Assembly: GCA_023437365.1 (NCBI GenBank)
Contig: JAEZGK010000058.1
Coordinates: 1-64,000 of the forward strand
From: Bacillota bacterium
GTDB lineage: Bacteria; Bacillota; Clostridia; Lachnospirales; Lachnospiraceae
Direction: 5' to 3'
Length of the DNA stretch: 64,000 bases
Made by a program: the position numbers and the translations under genes. Every line of letters starts with the position of its first letter. Position 1 is the first letter of the stretch. A model generated the notes under the pieces. That model worked only from the letters and a program-made list of their open reading frames with translations. It was not told where the DNA came from and did no database searches. Of the stretch, positions 53,093-63,041 are shown piece by piece.

Positions 53093-53196
53093 CTCGATCA
53101 CTATCTTTATTACTAAATATTCTTTACTATGCACTGCATTTTACGTTCAGAATAGAATCAACAGCAAATGTGGGAAGAGAATTATGGTTTTTTAAA

Positions 53197-53616
53197 TTAT
53201 CCTCTGACCTTCTGATAGAACTCCTGAAGCTGTTCTATCTGAGCCGAAGTCAATCGGTCTGTAGGAGAATTCGTAGCATTCGTATCCCTATTCTCAACTA
53301 TCAGTACTGTGGCAGCATGATCCAGCGTATGGGTGTGCCAGGTTCCCTTCTTCACATTATAAAGCTGCAGGGGTTCCATGGCAATCGCAGCGATCTCACC
53401 GATGCTTGTCTCATTGCCTCCGGTAAACAGGACACAATTCCCTTCCAGAAGAACGAATACCTCATCCGTCTCAACATGCTTCTGCATTGTGGCAAGATTC
53501 TGCACCTCCAGCTCTTCACAATACCTTAATATTGCTACCCGCCATGTCTCATAATCAATCATGGGCAGATAACCTTCTCCCTGGTAGGAGCTTACCTCAA
53601 TCCATTCCTTCTTCAT
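53197..53616 (-). CDS. Cupin-fold small protein of the glucan operon
   Basis: The ATG at 53616 behind TGGAG gives 139 residues; the frame continues to 53655. MQKHVETDEVFVLLEGNCVLFTGG and VKKGTWHTHTLDHAATVLIVENRDTNATNSP are the two halves of a cupin barrel, with His/Glu residues that could bind a metal. In sugar operons such proteins are often isomerases or sensors. It is the last gene, following the GH94 by about 50 bp. The function is unknown. Confidence 0.75.
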   Translation of the reverse strand: MKKEWIEVSSYQGEGYLPMIDYETWRVAILRYCEELEVQNLATMQKHVETDEVFVLLEGNCVLFTGGNETSIGEIAAIAMEPLQLYNVKKGTWHTHTLDHAATVLIVENRDTNATNSPTDRLTSAQIEQLQEFYQKVRG

Positions 53617-53667
53617 ATCGTTCTCCATTCCGCCGCCAAGCGGCAGCGTAAACATATTCTAAGGTGC

Positions 53668-56367
53668 CTATATCAAGTCCACAAGGATTGTATGTACACG
53701 GTCTTTTGTAAGTGCCTCTATTTGCTCTCTGGCTAGTAAGCCTTCCCCTGCTGTCTTGTTGTATTTCACCCCATCAACGGAAATATCTCCGATCCGATAG
53801 TTACCATACTCCTTGGCAGCTTCATTATTATATATAATATTCAGTCTACGGTCTGCATAAACCAAGCTGACGCCTGCCTGATGTCGACTGTCAAACTGTT
53901 CCGCGACAAGCTTAGGCTCCAGTACCAGATTACCCAACCTTCCCTTGACACCGAACATCTCAGTCAGCACGGTCAGCAACAGCCAGCTTGCGGAACCCGT
54001 AAGGTAGTGATAAAGTCCTCTGCCATTATCTCCGATATATTCCGGTATTCCGGGATAAATCCTGCTTTTTGAGAAATCGCTGCAATGCTCGAATAATGCA
54101 CGGATCGCTTTGTAGCCTTCGCGGACAAAGCCTTGCTGGTAAAGTGCATTGCCATACATGACTGCCATATGGGCAAAAACAGCACCATTTTCCTTATGAC
54201 CGTATGCATAGCCAAACATTCTTCCAAGGTCATCCTTTATTTCCCTAAAATTCGTGTTCAGCTTATAGCCTCCGATGGTTTCATCATACAGGTAAGCATC
54301 CACAGCTTTGATGATCTGCTCTGTCTGCTCCCTTGTAGCAGTCCCGGACATAATGGTAAATACTTGTCCGGTCAGTATCATTCTGACACCCTGCTCAAAG
54401 TCTCCTTCCACTCTGCGACCATGGTTATCATAATAACCATTGTACCAGGAATAGCCTTCCTGATTAGTGAGCCATTCGGTCCTTCTGATATGTTCTTTGA
54501 TCCAGGCTGCCTTCCTACGGAGGTTCTCTGACAATTCCACGCAGCTTATCTCAAGCTTTTCACCAGAGACATTGCTTCGCAGGTGATTACAATATTTTCT
54601 GAGAAGCTTCTGCTTTTCATCGATATCTTCATAAAGAGTCTGGTTGTCTGTAAGCAGCAGTTCCAGCTCCTGAAGTAAGGATAGTTTGTGGATACCTTTC
54701 TGCTCTAGCTTAGTAATCAGCTCCGCTATTTGTTCAAGATTACTGCCGTATAAAGCTGTAAAGGCAACGCTTTCACCGCGCTCCTTTGCCATATCCAGAG
54801 CATCATTCCAGTCTGCTCCGCGAAGCCTAATATGATTATGTTCTCCCACATCGTAAAAGGCTGACAGATTCTCAATCAGGATATGCTCCAGGATACTGCC
54901 CTGATATTCATTGCCTGTCTTTGTTCTGACGCGGTTTCCGTCCTCCTGTCTCCAGAGCGTGTCCTTCTCTTCTCCTCGGACAGCCTGGGGATCCTTGAAG
55001 TAATAGTTCTCTTGCAGCAGAACCTCAAGATCGCCGCTTTGCTCGATATATAATTTGGTCGTTATGAACGGCCATACTCCATGGTCCATCCAGACTCTTG
55101 TGATATTGTTCCGGTCGGCGATGAATTCTCCCTGACCCAAACCGATAATGGTTGCATTCGTACCATCCATACGGACACCACCGTAATTACTGATCAGCAT
55201 ATCCTTCACACCGGAGGGATTCATAATCAGCAGGGCCAGACAATCCTGCCAAAGATCACGCCAGCCTCGGCCTCCTCTTCCGTAATCATGATGAGGTAGA
55301 AATGAACAGCCGTAGATTCTTCGAAGCATCGGCTGGAAATTAACCCAGTGCATCCAGGCGTCAAATTCTTCGGAGCCGGTATGGCAGGAAACATTGATCT
55401 TCTCCCTCCAATAGGTCTTGGTAGCTTCCAATGCCTCCCAGCAGGCTGCTGCAGTGTGATATTTTTTCACCGCATTTGATAGCTGCTCTATCGTGCTGCC
55501 ATATCCGAGAACAAGAATATATGTCTTTTCCTCTCCCGCTGCCAGGCTCGTCTTCTGAAAACAGATACCGCCCATGGCTTCATAGCCATCTCTCTTTGTG
55601 CCGGCGCTAACCGGAACGCTACCCGTCAGGATTGCCTTCGGATTCTCAAAGGAGCCGCCTTCTCCGATAAATTCTTCTACTACCGGATAAAATCCGATGG
55701 GTGCACTGCCATCCTCTTCACTGCCGAATGCTCCGTATACGATTGTATTCTTCTGATGACCTCGCTCATCAAAGGTCAGGGTAGGGTTAAGACATACACC
55801 ATATTCGGTTGTCTCAATACGATGAAGTAACGAGGTTACGTTACGATGGTCTCTGATGTTGTCGGCAGACCGCCCATAAAGCGGAATCGCTGCTATCGGC
55901 TCAACGGTAAGTGCCTCCCTACCGATATTTTTCAGGGTCACCAGCATCAGCTCGACCGTATCCTGGGTGCAGGGCACGAAGGAGATGATTTCCGAACTAA
56001 TCCCTGCTTTGCGATTGCAGCGTGTCAGCTTATGCCACATCACTCCGGCGGTCAGCTTTGTCTCCTCCTTCTCGGAGGTAAAAACTTTAGCTTCCTGCGC
56101 CGCAGACTTACCTGTCGCAGACCAGACTCCTCCATCCTGCATTCTGCACCAAAAATTCCTGGTGGATTTGTTGTTATGTAGGTCTTCGCTGCTGACCGGT
56201 GCCAGCAGGAAGGTATTCTGTCCCATCTTACAGTCGCCTCCGAGCGTCGGTGTCACACTGCTCATTACACCGCTTTCATTTGCAATCGGAAAGTAAAGGT
56301 AGCTGGTTAATTCCGGATTCTCTAATTCAAATACTCCCTTTTCATCTAAATATCTGTACCCCTTCAT
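53668..56367 (-). CDS. GH94 disaccharide phosphorylase (laminaribiose/cellobiose phosphorylase-like)
   Basis: An 899-residue inverting phosphorylase of family GH94. The N-terminal beta-sandwich (NPELTSYLYFPIANESGVMSSVTPTLGGD) is followed by the (alpha/alpha)6 barrel with FLPHHDYGRGGRGWRDLWQDCLALL and the general acid in RLRGADWNDALDMA (Asp522), ending in a beta-jelly roll. It splits a beta-glucobiose with phosphate to glucose 1-phosphate. The length is near that reported for laminaribiose phosphorylases, but linkage cannot be read from the sequence. GGAGGG precedes the ATG, which abuts the GH2 stop. No signal peptide: cytosolic. Confidence 0.88.
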   Translation of the reverse strand: MKGYRYLDEKGVFELENPELTSYLYFPIANESGVMSSVTPTLGGDCKMGQNTFLLAPVSSEDLHNNKSTRNFWCRMQDGGVWSATGKSAAQEAKVFTSEKEETKLTAGVMWHKLTRCNRKAGISSEIISFVPCTQDTVELMLVTLKNIGREALTVEPIAAIPLYGRSADNIRDHRNVTSLLHRIETTEYGVCLNPTLTFDERGHQKNTIVYGAFGSEEDGSAPIGFYPVVEEFIGEGGSFENPKAILTGSVPVSAGTKRDGYEAMGGICFQKTSLAAGEEKTYILVLGYGSTIEQLSNAVKKYHTAAACWEALEATKTYWREKINVSCHTGSEEFDAWMHWVNFQPMLRRIYGCSFLPHHDYGRGGRGWRDLWQDCLALLIMNPSGVKDMLISNYGGVRMDGTNATIIGLGQGEFIADRNNITRVWMDHGVWPFITTKLYIEQSGDLEVLLQENYYFKDPQAVRGEEKDTLWRQEDGNRVRTKTGNEYQGSILEHILIENLSAFYDVGEHNHIRLRGADWNDALDMAKERGESVAFTALYGSNLEQIAELITKLEQKGIHKLSLLQELELLLTDNQTLYEDIDEKQKLLRKYCNHLRSNVSGEKLEISCVELSENLRRKAAWIKEHIRRTEWLTNQEGYSWYNGYYDNHGRRVEGDFEQGVRMILTGQVFTIMSGTATREQTEQIIKAVDAYLYDETIGGYKLNTNFREIKDDLGRMFGYAYGHKENGAVFAHMAVMYGNALYQQGFVREGYKAIRALFEHCSDFSKSRIYPGIPEYIGDNGRGLYHYLTGSASWLLLTVLTEMFGVKGRLGNLVLEPKLVAEQFDSRHQAGVSLVYADRRLNIIYNNEAAKEYGNYRIGDISVDGVKYNKTAGEGLLAREQIEALTKDRVHTILVDLI

Positions 56368-58161
56368 TTAAACCCTCCATTCAATATCATTTAAACTTTC
56401 GACTTTACATATCTCTCTGTCATAGGTCAGCAGGCCGTTTACCTCATCCTCCACATCGGTAAGCTGTGTATAAACCACAGCGGAAAGACCAGCCTCTGCA
56501 AGCTTTCTGAGCTCTTCCCGATAGAGCTTCTGATATGCCTCGTTCAGTTCTTTATCCGTTTCGTAAAGCTTATATCCGTAAATCTTCCAGGAGAAGGAAT
56601 GTTCCTTAATGTAGCAGGCATATCCCCCGATTTCCGAGAAAACCACCGGCCGCTTCCTGTGGTGTACCTTTAGGGGATGAAAGTAATTATGAATGCTTTC
56701 AAAATCGCCGATCCGCTGATCGAACCATCCGCTGGCATGATCAATCAGCCTGGTCGCATCCAGCTCCTTAATCAAGCGATAAGCTTCCTTGGCATCAAAC
56801 TGCCCCCAGCCTTCGTTGAAGGGTACCCAACAGGCGATACTGGGGCAGTTATATAAGAGCTCGACTGTCTCCCTGCATTCCATACTCCATTCCCATCTGC
56901 CCTGCTCCGAACTCCGTCCGAACAGCCCGTAATGCTTGTCGCTAATTCTAGCCGCAAGCTTTGGAAAGATCGTCGGCAGATAGCTCACTAGAAGAAGGCT
57001 ATAGGCCTCCCCGCCATTCACCATGTCCTGCCATACGATGACACCCAGCCTGTCACAATGGTAATACCACCGCAGGGGTTCTATCTTGATATGCTTACGC
57101 AACATATTGAAACCCAGACTTTTCGCTTTGGAGATGTCATAGATCATTGCTTCGTCACTCGGCGGAGTATAGAGTCCATCCGGCCAATAACCCTGATCCA
57201 GAAGTCCGTTCTGGAAATAGGGGGTTCCATTCATGAAGATCCGAAGTCTGCCCTTTGCATCAGGTCTGACAGAAAAATCCCTCATGGCAAAATAACTCTC
57301 AACCCTATCCTCTCCGGCAGATATGATAAGCTCATATAAAAAGGGCTCCTCAGGACTCCAGTATCTGAAATTCTCCAGCTTCACTACAAAATCGGGCTGT
57401 TCGGAGGAGATCGTCCTTTTGACCTGTCCATGATCCAGGATCACCGCCTGATACAGGTATTTTCCACTGGATTTATAGTTCATATGAAGCTGTATGCGTA
57501 TCTCCCCGCTTTTGGTATCGGGTGTCAGCTTCAGAGAAGTGATATAATTCTCCGGAACCCATTCATACCAAACCGTCTGCCAGATTCCACTCTGCGCCGT
57601 GTAGAACATTCCTCCACGGTTTAGCATCTGTTTGCCCCTGCTGTGATAAGAGGTATCACTGACATCTACCACCTTCAGGGTCAGTAGATTCTCTCCCTCT
57701 TCCAAATCCATGGTGATATCTACCGAAAAGGGAAGATAACCTCCGGTGTGTTCTGCCACCTTCTGATCATTGATATAGACTTCACAGCTTTGATCCACTG
57801 CCCCGAAGTGCAGGAGCAGTCGCTTACCCGGATATTTACGCTCCAACGGCAGGCTTCTCTGATACCACAGAAATTCATCAGGCTTTAGCTGACGACCGAC
57901 ACCGGACAAAACGCTTTCCGGAGAAAATGGAACTAAGATCTTTCCATCAAACCGAGTCGGTTTCCTCTCTTCCTTCGTAATTGCATAATCCCAATAACCA
58001 TTTAATATTACATACTTATCTCTTCGCAGCTGTGGCCTTGGATACTCCGTAAGAACATTCTCCGGATCAAGCTCCCTGCCCCATCTGGTCATAAGCTGAT
58101 TATTTTCGCCCTGCACCTTGTCTTTGAACAATAAGGTTCTTACCGCATCCCTCAGATTCAT
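56368..58161 (-). CDS. GH2 glycoside hydrolase
   Basis: A 597-residue protein with the sugar-binding jelly roll (residues 45-205: LNGYWDYAITKEERKPTRFDGKILVPFSPES), an immunoglobulin-like domain and a TIM barrel. The acid/base is Glu450 in CWVPFNEGWGQFD and the nucleophile Glu510 in VVFSEIGGY. It is shorter than beta-galactosidases and closer to the exo-beta-glycosidase types. It is cytosolic and lies between GH30 and GH94. The substrate is probably an oligosaccharide side group of the same glucan. Confidence 0.88.
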   Translation of the reverse strand: MNLRDAVRTLLFKDKVQGENNQLMTRWGRELDPENVLTEYPRPQLRRDKYVILNGYWDYAITKEERKPTRFDGKILVPFSPESVLSGVGRQLKPDEFLWYQRSLPLERKYPGKRLLLHFGAVDQSCEVYINDQKVAEHTGGYLPFSVDITMDLEEGENLLTLKVVDVSDTSYHSRGKQMLNRGGMFYTAQSGIWQTVWYEWVPENYITSLKLTPDTKSGEIRIQLHMNYKSSGKYLYQAVILDHGQVKRTISSEQPDFVVKLENFRYWSPEEPFLYELIISAGEDRVESYFAMRDFSVRPDAKGRLRIFMNGTPYFQNGLLDQGYWPDGLYTPPSDEAMIYDISKAKSLGFNMLRKHIKIEPLRWYYHCDRLGVIVWQDMVNGGEAYSLLLVSYLPTIFPKLAARISDKHYGLFGRSSEQGRWEWSMECRETVELLYNCPSIACWVPFNEGWGQFDAKEAYRLIKELDATRLIDHASGWFDQRIGDFESIHNYFHPLKVHHRKRPVVFSEIGGYACYIKEHSFSWKIYGYKLYETDKELNEAYQKLYREELRKLAEAGLSAVVYTQLTDVEDEVNGLLTYDREICKVESLNDIEWRV

Positions 58162-58236
58162 GCCATTACCCCCAATGTAGTAATCTCATTTACCTTTATA
58201 TTATACAATAGCCTATTGCTCTATTACTATTCGTTT

Positions 58237-59580
58237 TTATACCTCACCCATAGGAATGCTCAAGGTCGCGATTGCATTCCTTGCGATATTGATCTCAATC
58301 AGGCTGCCATTCACACGAAGGACGACCGGAATGTCTTTGCCGGTTCTGTTCAATGCTGTCATCACGATGCTGCCGTCTATATTCAGGAATGCTGTTGCCT
58401 CCAGATCGTAGGTATATTTGGTTAAACCGATTCTTTTTGCACCGGGACGAATATACTTACTGAAATGTCCGATATAATCATAGGACAGATTCGTGCGGAA
58501 GTTTCCCTGCTCCGTATCTACCATGATTGGTGCATCACAATGATTACCCACATGATTGGGTCCGCCCTTCTCATCCAGGAATAGGTTCCAGTCGATAAAG
58601 GCATTCATCCCGCCGTTGAGATTACCCAGAATATCATGGGCATACATCTGTGCATTTTCCAGCTGGTTCGTGCCAAAGCGACTGTATTCCACGCAGCCCT
58701 CGGTAAAAATCAGCTCCTTGGAGGGAAAAGCCTCATGGGTCAGATTGATTGCCTCAAAATGATCGCCGGTATACCAATGGAAAGCAACGCCGGATACCAT
58801 GTGATCTGTTGTCTCGTCAATAATCGCCTTTGCGCGTTCATACATCAGCTCCTTATTATGATCCCAGATGAAGAGCTTAATATGACCAAGCTTTTGTTCT
58901 ACAAGTGTAGGATGGAGATAATCCCGTAAAAATTCCTTTTCCTCCTCAGCATTATAGATACAGGAATCCCAGGTCTGTACCGCTGCCGGCTCATTCTGAA
59001 CCGTAATTCGGCTGACGTGATATCCCTTTTTCTCATATTCCTTGATATAACGGCAGACATACTCTGCCCAGAACTTACGATATTCCGGCTTCAGTTTTCC
59101 CCCATGAAGCTTCTCGCCGTTGGTCTTCATGAAGGCCGGAGGTGACCAGGGACTCAGCATAATCTCAATATCGTCTCCGGTTCTCTCCTTTACGGACTTC
59201 AACAGAGGAAGGATATACTGCTCCTCCCTTGCCAGAGTAAAGGATTTCATCTCTGTATCCGCCGGATCGGACATCGCCGAATATACCCCAAGCGAAAAAT
59301 CGCAGCTGTCAATGTGGCTTCTGACCAAACGATAGCCAATGCCGCCCTTACCATAATAGCAATCAACCGCTTTCTCCTGCTGTTCCTTTGAGAGCTTTGA
59401 ATAGGCAACTCCGGCAGCCTCTGTTGCTGCTCCTCCAAAGCCAAAGAAGGTCTGGTAAGTAAGCTCCGGGTAAAGATTGACGACCTTGTTCTCCACTCCC
59501 TTAATTTCCTTCACTGCCTGGCATTCCTGTGTCACAGTTTTCTTCTCACCGTCTTCATATACGGTAGTAATAAGCTTCAT
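58237..59580 (-). CDS. GH30 glycoside hydrolase (beta-glucosidase/beta-1,6-glucanase type)
   Basis: A 447-residue TIM barrel plus beta-domain. QTFFGFGGAATEAAGVAYSKLS is the family N-terminus; the acid/base is Glu197 in RITVQNEPAAVQTWDSC and the nucleophile Glu294 in ELIFTEGCVEYSRFG. The C-terminal beta-sandwich ends in LNRTGKDIPVVLRVNG. There is no signal peptide. GH30 members of this type cleave beta-1,6-glucans or beta-glucosides. A duplicated ribosome site lies in front of it. Confidence 0.88.
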   Translation of the reverse strand: MKLITTVYEDGEKKTVTQECQAVKEIKGVENKVVNLYPELTYQTFFGFGGAATEAAGVAYSKLSKEQQEKAVDCYYGKGGIGYRLVRSHIDSCDFSLGVYSAMSDPADTEMKSFTLAREEQYILPLLKSVKERTGDDIEIMLSPWSPPAFMKTNGEKLHGGKLKPEYRKFWAEYVCRYIKEYEKKGYHVSRITVQNEPAAVQTWDSCIYNAEEEKEFLRDYLHPTLVEQKLGHIKLFIWDHNKELMYERAKAIIDETTDHMVSGVAFHWYTGDHFEAINLTHEAFPSKELIFTEGCVEYSRFGTNQLENAQMYAHDILGNLNGGMNAFIDWNLFLDEKGGPNHVGNHCDAPIMVDTEQGNFRTNLSYDYIGHFSKYIRPGAKRIGLTKYTYDLEATAFLNIDGSIVMTALNRTGKDIPVVLRVNGSLIEINIARNAIATLSIPMGEV

Positions 59581-59584
59581 CTAA

Positions 59585-59660
59585 ATCCTCCTGTAAATTA
59601 AGTAATACTATTCGATAAGTGAATCAGGAGGATTTATCCTCCCTGTAAATTAAGTAATAC
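59585..59660 (-). promoter_or_regulatory. Duplicated Shine-Dalgarno with intervening anti-Shine-Dalgarno (GH30 start)
   Basis: Reading along the minus strand: TTACAGGGAGGAT (decoy, 59638-59643), then ATCCTCCT (anti, 59626-59633), then TTACAGGAGGATTT (true site, 59587-59591) and the ATG. The 15 bases ATTACTTAATTTACA precede both copies. The anti-sequence can pair with either the decoy or the true site. Confidence 0.6.
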
Positions 59661-59677
59661 AATTCAATCTTTCCAAT

Positions 59678-62600
59678 CTATTCCATCCAAATATCTATCT
59701 TCCTTATCCTGCCCTCTCGTATCTCTTTGGCGGCAGCCCCACTTACGGTATCCCCTTCGATCACTGCCCCGGTATCGCATAGTATAATCTTCTTTATCCT
59801 GGCTGCCCCTTCTCCGAAGGTTGCTTTTCGTGCCGGATTATGATAGGTCACCTTGCAGCAGGAAAACAGTGTAAAGGACGCTTCCCCTTTATCATCAAAC
59901 AAGAACTCTGCCAGCTTCGGTTCAAAATGAAGCTTTAGCTCCTCTTGCTCATAGGTGAATACCCTTCTGCCGGCAAACATTTCAATCCACATGGTAACCG
60001 CCTCCGTCGTGGAGCCGCTTAGACGGGCTACATAACCCCTTCCGTGAATTGCTTCGTTGGGATTTTCACTGGAAGCCAGGAAGGAGGAATTCTCCAAAAT
60101 GCTTCTTCCGTATTCCTTCGGATCACGGAAGGCAACCATACAGGTCTTCATTTCCCGATAATACTGATCGTATAGACCTGCCCGCAGCATGGAGAGCAGG
60201 TATTTGTATTCCATATGCAAGAAGATGCTCTCCCGTTCCAGCCAGCCCGGAGTAAAGACGTGAATCCTACCATTCTCCATAGAAATATGCTCAATCGGCA
60301 CACTGGTCTTATACATACCCAACTTCTCGTCATACAGCCTGCTGTCACGGACGTTGCGGTAAAGCTCTTCTGCCTGTTTTTGATTCTCCAGGGTAGCAAG
60401 CATTTTGGCAGGGCCCTCCAGGAATGCAGGCAAAGGCATAACTTCAAAGGCTTTTACTATGACCTTCGGAAGGCCGTATCCGCTAATCACCTTCTGCCCG
60501 TCTTCGGATAAGACCGGTTCGAATTCGCTCGCCCGATAGGTAAAATAAGTCGGTACAATTCCGTCTCCGTATCCACAGGCTTTTGCAATCCCTTCCTCCA
60601 GCTTCCGGAGGAAAGCAGCCAGCAGCTCCTTCAGACTCCTGTAAGAGAGCTCGCACATCTCGCCGCTTGCTGTAAACCGAATCTTATCTCGAAAGTTCTC
60701 CCTAATTGTACTTACGGTATCCCAATAGACAAAATCCGTCCAGTGCTGCTCCCTTGCATTCTGTAAAGCCGCATGAACCTCCGTGAGAAAATCCGCCAGC
60801 TCTACAGGCAGTACGACTTGATCTGTCAGTGCTATTCTTTTCTGTAGAAACACCAGCATTCTCTTTAATTCAAAGGTCTCTGCCATACCGCTGCCAAAGA
60901 GTCCGGGCAATCCGTTCATTGCATCATTCCAGCCGGGTTTGCCGGCCTCCATCTCTACGCCCATACCATACGGGTCAAGAGAGGAGAACTTATTGACAAC
61001 CAGAGTAAGCAGCTTACCTACCAGGGTGGTTCTGACATAATCTCCATTGCCTGTCTTCTTCCAATTGGTGCCCTTCCTGTCAAAGCCCTCCCTAGCGAGC
61101 TTCTCTTCATCGTGGATTAAGGCACCGTATTGTCTGACTTCCTGTTTCTTATTCAATACATATTTCTCACTGCGAGGAAGGACCCTCGCAGGGCTATCAT
61201 AAAAGCGATAGGAGCTGTCACCGAATAGCAGTTCCTTCTCCTTCTCGGGAAAGATACTTAAGTAATTCTCCACCAGATCCATATTATAATCCCAGTGATC
61301 ACTCCAATAACCTTCGCCGAAGCCGGCTTCGATATTCTGTTCACAGCAGAAAAGCAGCTTTTCAAGGAACTCATCCTCTTCTATGGTAAGTACTATCCTG
61401 TTTGCGGCGATGCAGTTGGAGATCTGCCCGGGTGTGAAATTTCTGCTGATGATCTTTTTCAATTTTTCCTGCTCATGCTTCACACTTGAAAGAAGCAGCT
61501 GCTCTGCCTCCTCATCACAACCCTCCCTTATGCGGAAGGTGGAGGGCCTGACCTCCAGAGGGTTATAACCATCCATTTGGACCAGCTCATAAAAGGTCTT
61601 CACATTGAAATCCCCGATTTCGGGATGGAAAAATACATCATTTCTCCGATTCTGATTCACATCACGGAAATTGCCGTTCCCCTGGGAATAATATTCTCCT
61701 GCGATGGAGAAGAAGTTATAATCCCGTTCCGGATCTCCGTGTTTTCTGCTGAACAGATGAATCACGGACTTATTTTTGTCCTTTCCGAATACAAAGGGGT
61801 ATCCTCCGCGGAGGAAATTATCCAGATAATTCTGTTCCATATACTGATCAAATACCGGCACTCCCGTATGGGACCTGATATCAGCGGTGAGTTCTTCTAC
61901 CAGCTCCTCAGCCATTGCTTCGCTTTTCTCCAGAAAACCGGAGCTACAGAACTCTTCTGCTTTACTGTTTACCTGCTCAGGTGATCCTGCAAAACCGGTC
62001 AGGGAATAAAACATTTCTGAACCCCCCGGCTGCAGCACCAGCTTCATGGGTGTAAACCCGCAGGGTACCTTATTATAATAGCATTGCTTTTCCTCAAGCA
62101 CTCCCTGCAGGGAAGCGCTCTCAAATATCACAGGATGAAGCAGAGAGGTATCATAACCAAAAATCGCCTCCGCATCATAAATCAAAGGCTGGAGCTTACC
62201 CTCCCTAACCGCAAGGTAATAATAACCGCCTTCCACCTCGGATACCTCTGCGGAATCATCGTTGGAAGCTCGCACTGTATAAAAGGGAATACTATGCTCT
62301 AAATTTTTAATTTCAGTCCAGCTTTTGAACAGGTTTGACATCTCTTTAAACTGACTGTTCTGAATTCCATAGGGAATAATCTTGGGCAGGCCATCTAAAA
62401 GCTCCAGCTCTTTCTCGATACTATCCAGGTTCTCAATCGTGACCTTCCGCACCAGAGCACCGATGCTGTTATTCGGTAGGACAAAATATTTCACTGTAAT
62501 CCTTAAGCCGTAAGCAGGATTGGTCTCTACCATCCAGAAGCTGTTCTTACGAATATAAAGATCTCTTTGTACCCTCTCATCAAAGGTATGGAAAGGCTCG

Positions 62601-62866
62601 AAGAAGCTTCCGTTACACCTGACCAAGGTACGGAAGCCCTTGACCGAGGTATTCTCATACGCGGTATTTGCAGGGTTGAACTCCATGATGGCATTCCCTT
62701 TGTTATGAATACCGAAGCTGTTGATACCCTGCCCGCGGTTCGTATAATAAACCCAAAGCGGAATTCCCTTCCTGCCTGCTAATCCGGGGAGGAAGCTCGA
62801 AAAGGGTGGAAGCGTATCAAACCCTTCGATGATATATGTATTGTCCTGCAGCTTATAATTTCCCAT
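59678..62866 (-). CDS. GH94 phosphorylase resembling 1,2-beta-oligoglucan phosphorylase
   Basis: A 1062-residue protein, near the length known for 1,2-beta-oligoglucan (sophoro-oligosaccharide) phosphorylases. It starts with EGFDTLPPFSSFLPGLAGRKGIPLWVYYTNRGQGINSFG and has GNAIMEFNPANTAYEN; the barrel carries the likely general acid in GKPGWNDAMNGLPGLFGSG. It would release glucose 1-phosphate from beta-linked gluco-oligosaccharides in the cytosol. It is first in the operon, downstream of a LacI-type gene. The 1,2-linkage is inferred from overall likeness, not from defined residues. Its start has an unusual multiple ribosome site. Confidence 0.82.
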   Translation of the reverse strand: MGNYKLQDNTYIIEGFDTLPPFSSFLPGLAGRKGIPLWVYYTNRGQGINSFGIHNKGNAIMEFNPANTAYENTSVKGFRTLVRCNGSFFEPFHTFDERVQRDLYIRKNSFWMVETNPAYGLRITVKYFVLPNNSIGALVRKVTIENLDSIEKELELLDGLPKIIPYGIQNSQFKEMSNLFKSWTEIKNLEHSIPFYTVRASNDDSAEVSEVEGGYYYLAVREGKLQPLIYDAEAIFGYDTSLLHPVIFESASLQGVLEEKQCYYNKVPCGFTPMKLVLQPGGSEMFYSLTGFAGSPEQVNSKAEEFCSSGFLEKSEAMAEELVEELTADIRSHTGVPVFDQYMEQNYLDNFLRGGYPFVFGKDKNKSVIHLFSRKHGDPERDYNFFSIAGEYYSQGNGNFRDVNQNRRNDVFFHPEIGDFNVKTFYELVQMDGYNPLEVRPSTFRIREGCDEEAEQLLLSSVKHEQEKLKKIISRNFTPGQISNCIAANRIVLTIEEDEFLEKLLFCCEQNIEAGFGEGYWSDHWDYNMDLVENYLSIFPEKEKELLFGDSSYRFYDSPARVLPRSEKYVLNKKQEVRQYGALIHDEEKLAREGFDRKGTNWKKTGNGDYVRTTLVGKLLTLVVNKFSSLDPYGMGVEMEAGKPGWNDAMNGLPGLFGSGMAETFELKRMLVFLQKRIALTDQVVLPVELADFLTEVHAALQNAREQHWTDFVYWDTVSTIRENFRDKIRFTASGEMCELSYRSLKELLAAFLRKLEEGIAKACGYGDGIVPTYFTYRASEFEPVLSEDGQKVISGYGLPKVIVKAFEVMPLPAFLEGPAKMLATLENQKQAEELYRNVRDSRLYDEKLGMYKTSVPIEHISMENGRIHVFTPGWLERESIFLHMEYKYLLSMLRAGLYDQYYREMKTCMVAFRDPKEYGRSILENSSFLASSENPNEAIHGRGYVARLSGSTTEAVTMWIEMFAGRRVFTYEQEELKLHFEPKLAEFLFDDKGEASFTLFSCCKVTYHNPARKATFGEGAARIKKIILCDTGAVIEGDTVSGAAAKEIREGRIRKIDIWME

Positions 62867-62870
62867 AAAT

Positions 62871-62928
62871 CCTCCTTTGTTTTTAAGGAGGATTTTCCTC
62901 CTTTGTTTTATCAGGAGATTTTACCTCC
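62871..62928 (-). promoter_or_regulatory. Repeated Shine-Dalgarno/anti-Shine-Dalgarno modules (GH94 start)
   Basis: On the minus strand: TTGGAGGTAAAATCTCCTG, then ACAAAGGAGGAAAATCCTCC, then TTAAAAACAAAGGAGGATTT and the ATG. GGAGG occurs at 62924-62928, 62897-62901 and 62871-62875, and anti-sequences lie between. The same layout occurs before the GH30 gene. Confidence 0.6.
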
Positions 62929-63041
62929 AATAATTCTGTTCATAAGATAAGGGTCTGCATAAGGAGAATTTCGACCGTCAATAGTCTCGTATCCGGTTTT
63001 CCAAATGTAGTACCCTTGGTTAATCCTTTTATATTCTAATT

